Assembly: GCA_026874595.1 (NCBI GenBank)
Contig: CM049316.1
Coordinates: 4,230,339 to 4,294,338 of the forward strand
Direction: 5' to 3'
Length of the DNA stretch: 64,000 nt
Source: Sipunculus nudus
Lineage: Eukaryota; Annelida; Sipuncula; Golfingiida; Sipunculidae
The notes beneath the pieces are model-generated. The model had not been told where the DNA came from. It did not search any database and saw only the letters and a program-made list of their open reading frames with translations. Both the position numbers and the translations under genes were made by a program. Positions 58,554 through 64,000 of this stretch are shown here, one piece after another (within the stretch, counting starts at the first letter, position 1; each line of letters starts with the position of its first letter).

Positions 58554-60518
58554 AACAAGGGACCCATGGGTCACAACGCTCAGCTGAATTTTGGAAAATA
58601 TTAGCAAATGCAAAATATTCTTATTTCTTTTGGTTTTTCATGTATATTAACATTTCAAAAGCTAAGAGAAAATGGCCCTGCTAAAATGAAACTCTGTAGA
58701 TTATAGAATAATGCACATAAGCTAAAACATATGCACTGTGTAATAAACTTGTTGCCTGAAACCATTTAATGATGAACCAAGAGAAATGGGCCAACGGTAA
58801 TAAGTGTTATATGAAAGTTGCATTTCATAAACAAAGAATGTGTGAAGAAATTAATTCAATTGTTTAATATATAGGAATGTGATTTATAAACCATTCCCAC
58901 AAAATTTGACCGATATTTCTGATTTTAAAACTAAGTTTAATAGTGTTATTCACACCTAGGCCCAGCCAATTTTAAGAGATATGAATGAAATGTTACAAAG
59001 TATTTATATCTTCTTAAATCTTGTCAATTAGCACTTACATTAGATCCTAATATTTTATCACATTTTTAAATTATCCAAGTCTCAAAAATAAAAATTAATT
59101 TAACATTAAAATTATAAGATTCATCTTGTTTATGAGTCCTGTGTATTGAAGGGGTGGATGGGGGAGGAGTCTCTGTTGCTACTGCTGGTTGCTGAAAAAA
59201 ATGTGAAATTATAAGATTCATCTTGTTTATAGTACAGGTCTGTCAACAGAATTGGGGGGGGGGGGGGGGGGATGGGGAGAGAGAGAGAAAGAGAAAGGCT
59301 CCCTGTGGTATTAACTGCAGACAACCTGATCAAGCTCAATAAAGAGAGAGGGCTTGCAGGAGTGAGGGGTTACATAACAACTGCCTGGGCATAGAGAGCT
59401 GCACTGAATGACCTACAATGACCCCTAAGTGGGCTGCTTGACAATGTAAGGGAATACGTACAACAGGAGCCTCCACAAAAATTCAATAACTAGTCTATTT
59501 TTGAGCTTTTATTTTCAAATTTAAGGTTTTAACAGATTAAATCCTTGTGTGTACATGCTGTGAAAAATAAATCAACAGTACTTACAGGAAAAAACGTGCC
59601 ATGGCCAAAGTTGGGCAAGATTTAAGGTAATGATTTTATGCTAATTACTTGAAAAAATGCAAAATTCAGATCTAATTGTACAATTGTGTGTTCAATTGAA
59701 TCTTGATTAAATGAAGTTATATCACTGAAAAAAGTCTCTAGCTTCAACAATTATTATGAAGTGGGGTCATGATGCTGGAATATACAAATACATTAAGGCC
59801 TCTAAAAAACTTCAATAGCTAGACTATTTTTTAAGCTTATACTTTCAAATTTTAAAACTTATCAGATTAAATCCATATGTAAACTGGCTGTGAAAATTAA
59901 ATGTACTTACAAGAAAAAAAATGTGCCATGGTAAAAGTTGGGCAAAATTTAAGGTACCAATTTTTTATTTTTGCAAATATTTTAAAAAATTTTAAAGATT
60001 TTGATCTAATTTTTGGTATACAATTTAATTTTGATTAATTAAAGTTATATGACTGGAAAAAAGTCCTTAGCTTTAACATGTTTTGTGTTAAGTTATCAAA
60101 TATCTTTCCTGATTTTTTTCAAAACGTATTATGTTTGAGCCCATAACTGTTTTAAATTAAATAATAAAGACCTAATTTCTGGCATGTACATAGGAACTAT
60201 ATAGAGGAATATGTATGGTAAATATAAGGAAAAACAGATGAGTGGTTTTGATATTAGGCAGTCCTAATATAAGTGTGAAAACAGGTTTTTAATTAGAAAA
60301 ATTAGGTTTTTCCTTAATTTCTCAAAGGAATAAAGTCGCAAAGACTCAGTTTAGGGCTATGTAGGAGATCTTGGGGAAAACTAACATTATGTCGAATTTT
60401 GGATTCCTAGGTCTTACGGTTTCAAAACTTGCCACTTCTAAGGACGGACAGACAGATGGACGGACGATGGACAATGGACCACAACTATAGCTCAGATGAC
60501 TTATAGTCAGCTTAGCTA
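58554..60518 (+). mobile_element. Family A interspersed element, copy 4
   Basis: Complete at both ends. The left end is AAACAAGG with the perfect palindrome GACCCATGGGTC (58561-58572), followed by GCTCAGCTGA. The right end has GGACGGACAGACAGATGGAC and the 31-nt hairpin (60488-60518; one arm has CTTAGCTA for CTGAGCTA). The left 150 bases match copy 1 (AAAATATTCT, TGGTTTTTCATGTATAT). The core is partly duplicated: ATTCATCTTGTTTATGAGTC at about 59120 and ATTCATCTTGTTTATAGTAC at about 59215. The module TTCAAATTT...TGCTGTGAAAA occurs at about 59515 and again at about 59845. No protein is encoded. Confidence 0.85.
59254..59300 (+). repeat. G18 run plus GA-rich tail inside family A copy 4
   Basis: Eighteen G (59254-59271) follow CAACAGAATT and pass into GATGGGGAGAGAGAGAGAAA. 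This is the same place in the element as the GA tract of copy 2 and the G12/G13 pair of copy 1. Confidence 0.92.
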
Positions 60519-63500
60519 AATATCAAGCCTATTTATCTTTTAAGTTTCACATATCCTGTCTACTCCTTTGACTCCTATTACAGGTATCAGCAGCAGCTCA
60601 ATGTTTAGAAATTCAAATATTTTGGTTGCATAAATGGTGTATAAGCAAATTAGTTTTATTAGTTAAATCTTCTACATTATCATTAAATTGGGAGGATATT
60701 ATCATAAATGTTCAAATTAACATCTATGAGGATTTCCTTTTACAAGGTAAATCCAGCAGCTTCCATAATAAGTATTTATGTAGCCGAGATTTACTCACTT
60801 TTAGGGAATATGTTTGCCATCTCGGTGTACATGTATCTCCTTTTTTCTGCTGTGCGAGCCACGGTACATTGCTACATCAATGATAAAAACTACTGATATA
60901 TATATACTCTACAACCAAGGAAAATGATCAGCAAATGTCCAAACTGCGATCAAACACTGAATGATTAGGAAGGCTCACTTATGAAAGGTTATAAGCTGGC
61001 CGTTGTGCTTACAAATATATGTAAAGAGTTGTGGGAGAGATCGGTGGGAGTATAACCAAATTATCTTCAAATCAAAGCCGTGACTTTGACTGATGTGGCT
61101 GCCGGGCACACAGTGCTTAATCACCATCTGTCTATTTTTCCTTCTGTAAAGCCATTTCGTTCAGTGATCACAGACACAATTTTCATCAACCAATTTATCT
61201 GGGATCATTCATTATTGATATTACCCATCTTGGATGTCAGAACTGTCCCCTTGGTGTCCTAGGCAATAAAGCTGGTGTCAAAGAGACTATTTTCCCCTGG
61301 TTAAATAGCCATAAGGAACTGTTTTCCCTTATATAGCTTGGCCAACTGAAGATGCCTTATTTGGAAACAAGGCATGATTGAGATCTTCAAAGTTCTGTCT
61401 TGGTGACATACATGCACAGAATAATTTTCTGTATCTTCCTGACACAGATGATTACACCTTCACCAGCTGATCCCTCGCCTGAAGTTCCCTCAGGCTTGTT
61501 TTGTCTGATTCACATGAAGGCTGTAGGGGGAACAAGCTCCAGTAGTTATTTTAATAATACATGTGTTTTATCTACTTACTTGAAGTTCTAGGGTAACATG
61601 ACCTGAATGGCCAATGGTTTGCTATCTTAAGAATGGAAAATGTTGACAAAATACATATATACCAAAATGAACAGGATAATCAACTAACATTTACCTTTAA
61701 TCAACTGTTATCTTTATATTAAATTGTTCCAATTTAGTTAAATGATTAGTAAGCCTATTAATTAATTGCTTTAATCATATGTTATTTTATCAAAATTGTT
61801 AACTGCCTTGAAGATTTTACATATTTTATGTTTGTCAGAGTTTTTTTTAGTTTTGTATTGATTCCTTTTTACCAATAGTTACAAATATTTGAAACTTATG
61901 ATTTTTATTTCTTTTTATTTTAAGTTTTTTAAACTGTCAGGGCTATGATTGTCAGTTTTATTAGGGTTCTGACAGATTTTTGAGCACTCAAACAAAAAGC
62001 ATCTATTCATAAATAGTTGTTGCAATACATAAAATGCTTATCTTGAGATGTTGGACAAACAAAAGCAACAGCTACATTGATCAAAACAAACTGCAATGCA
62101 ACAGAAGGTGGAAAACATTTATGGGGACCTTAAAATGACAGATGGGTAACAAATTGATATCTCGTGACTCCAGAATTGAACCAGGGTCTCCCTGAGGAAT
62201 AATCTTCTTTTCCGCAACAAAATTTCAACGGAGACACTTTGGTTCCTCCCCAAACCATATCCATGATGAGCAGGCACGGAGTTTAAGTAGAATATCTACG
62301 TGCTAACAGGGTCTTCCCTGAGGGGGGATGCTTCCACCACAATTTGATCACAACTTCGGCCTGCGAGAAAAAGGGAGCAGTGAACCGAACTGAATGGCTG
62401 CAACATCTATCACAGCTTCATATGCACGGAGACTATTGTGCGATTCTGAGTAAACAGCTTCATGCTGGTCATGAAAGCCTGACAAGCACAGGACCAGGGC
62501 AACACTATTCTTCACTCTCCTTGCAGTGTCCCTTTCAGCTACAGACAATGCCCACTTCAGCTGACACTGAGGACAAGTTCTATACCCGGCCTGAATGGTT
62601 AACCTTATTAGGTTTTAGTAGTGTGGATTAATAGTACCAGCAGAAAATGACATCCAGGGACATTCCCTCTAGGGCTGGTCAATGATCCACCGTGCTGTTC
62701 ACCATGACAATGACACTGTGCCATATGGAAAGCTACAGAGAAGAGACCATGTCTAAAGAAACAGATAATGTACTGAACTGTATGGCAAATCAATGACTGT
62801 ATATGATCTTTTCCCAGACATACACATAATGGTAGTGAACTGTATGGTAAATTACTGACCAAGGTTTCTTCCTAGATACAAAGATAATGGTAGTGTACTC
62901 TATGTCAGGTTAGTCATCCAGGCTTTCCCAAAGGATAAGAGAATGGCAGTATGCTGTAAGACATACAACTCACCTTCTTTGTCAAGTATAAAGGAGTAAG
63001 CCACTTAAAAATGTTACCAACAAGGGTCTATGTCAAGATGCATAAAGGGTGACCTTCTTAAATAAGGAAAGATAGTCATGATAGTCTCTGACATGATGTA
63101 TTTCTGACAAGATGAAGCTTTCTGGCAAGATGCAAGAAGATTTCCTTGTTCACAAGAAGGACAATATTATTTTATTGTATGATATTATAAAGAAAGTGAC
63201 TCTACTGCAAGGGACATCATTTAACAATGTTTTCTCAAAATGTATACTATATAGACAAGGATATTCTACAATAAAGAGAATTAGTACTATATTTAGTTAT
63301 ATTATGTTTGATATCCCTTTCTTTAGAAAAAAAGAAAGGCAGCATTTCTTTTATTTCTTAGAACTTCTCAAACTTGCTAGAAGTACTGTAAATTTAGCAT
63401 TTGTTCAGTGGTAATATTATCTTTTTAAACCTAACACCATGCAAGATATGATGGCAAACAAAGCTACACTTTTTTGAGTCTGCTACATAGAAAAGAGATA

Positions 63501-64000
63501 ACATAACCACTAATTAGCTGAATTTGATATGATCCAACACAGTAATAACAATTTGACCCACTCTACTAGTTACAGCCTGTAACTTCATTGGTTCTCAGAT
63601 TATTCAAAGGCATCTGATATATATTTTTTTATAAGTCAGTGAAAATATTTATACAATCTCCCAAGGTCACCAAAATTGTCCACAAATCATTAATTTTTAT
63701 TTTAGGATTTTAACAACAATAATCTGAGAGACTTTTAAAGTGTTTAAGTTGTGTGTGAGGTGAAGGGAAGAGACCTGTATATACGGTAGTTGTGCTGAAA
63801 AAGAACCTGTATACCCTGGTATTCAATTAAACCCCAATCCAGTTGTCTTGACATTACTGCCTATTGATTTCCTCAGTTAATGTCCTAGTTAAATAATATT
63901 TAAAAGTATACTAAATCTACTTTGTTACAAGGGGAAAGTATCAGAGAATGCTGACTAAAAAGCACTTGCAGTTAGAAAATGTGCAACTTAACCTGATAAT
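60519..64000. other. Unique DNA, no gene recognised
   Basis: Unique GC-richer islands lie at about 61010-61300 and 62180-62620 (CGGAGACTATTGTGCG, CACTTCGGCC-like sequence). A 95-codon plus-strand frame (62344-62631) in the second overlaps a minus-strand frame and has no recognised domain. Degenerate repeated phrases built around ATAATGGTAGTG and GTATGGTAAAT occur at about 62755-62965 with a period near 60 bases. A 100-codon plus-strand frame (63112-63414) is AT-rich, Ile/Leu/Phe/Lys-heavy and unrecognised. I see nothing else. Confidence 0.4.
62755..62965. repeat. Degenerate tandem repeat, about 60-bp period
   Basis: Phrases AGATAATGTACTGAACTGTA (about 62763), ACATAATGGTAGTGAACTGT (about 62823), AGATAATGGTAGTGTACTCT (about 62881) and AGAGAATGGCAGTATGCTGT (about 62938) recur at roughly even spacing with diverged sequence between them. 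It looks like an old tandem array of about four units. Confidence 0.6.

Noticed and set aside
62165-62190. Minus-strand GGTTCAATTCTGG, similar to a tRNA B box
   Set aside because: No matching A box, no cloverleaf and no SINE body around it; a single B-box match is expected by chance.
63112-63414. 100-codon plus-strand frame near the right edge
   Set aside because: Rich in Ile/Leu/Phe/Lys as expected for chance frames in AT-rich DNA, with no domain or splice support.

Overview
This window looks like about 64 kb of a gene-poor, AT-rich, repeat-dense animal nuclear genome. A bivalve mollusc is the best guess. The reasons are recognised from memory, not from a search: elements ending in GGACGGAC-type runs followed by a CTCAGNTGA...CAGCTGAGCTAA hairpin, GGTGGCGCCACC-bearing repeats, a GAATGCCCCCGCC element, and the C-terminal style of a non-LTR retrotransposon. 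There is no operon structure, no long open frame, no rRNA or tRNA gene and no CRISPR array. Nearly all open frames of 60-130 codons are chance frames in AT-rich DNA or read-through of tandem repeats.

Layout. 1-4545: a 42-bp minisatellite running off the left edge, a full family A element (1070-2853), a family C element (2928-3690) and a 50-bp array. 4546-10043: mostly unique DNA with one plausible coding exon (6195-6403), a 5'-truncated non-LTR retrotransposon with a 14-bp target-site duplication (7357-8046), a candidate DNA element (9082-9671) and a 33-bp repeat. 10405-19204: two more family A copies (10405-13085 and 15529-19204); the second carries a nested element with three exact 180-bp repeats. 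19340-20536: a 63-bp duplication and six nearly identical 161-bp units. 22350-22755: a hAT-type MITE with perfect 8-bp target duplications. 25715-29500: family B repeats and a SINE-like sequence. 30743-33425: about 84 copies of a 32-bp repeat with large internal duplications. 33426-55295: mainly unique, AT-rich DNA with scattered islands richer in G/C, one tRNA-derived SINE, one short TA-flanked MITE and 20-, 30- and 44-bp arrays. 55296-56564: a 61-bp array. 58554-60518: a fourth family A copy. The remainder is unique DNA.

Biologically the window reads as a gene desert or the inside of very long introns. If the candidate exon at 6195 and the juxtaposed AG|GT site at 19465 are real, a long plus-strand gene with giant introns could cross the window; this is inference. 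I found no convincing new biochemical system. The most interesting signals are structural: element families whose 5' palindromes differ in sequence but keep their position and symmetry, a conserved 3' hairpin, a hypervariable purine tract at one fixed place inside family A, and a recurring CpG-to-TpG/CpA pattern across independent tandem arrays.
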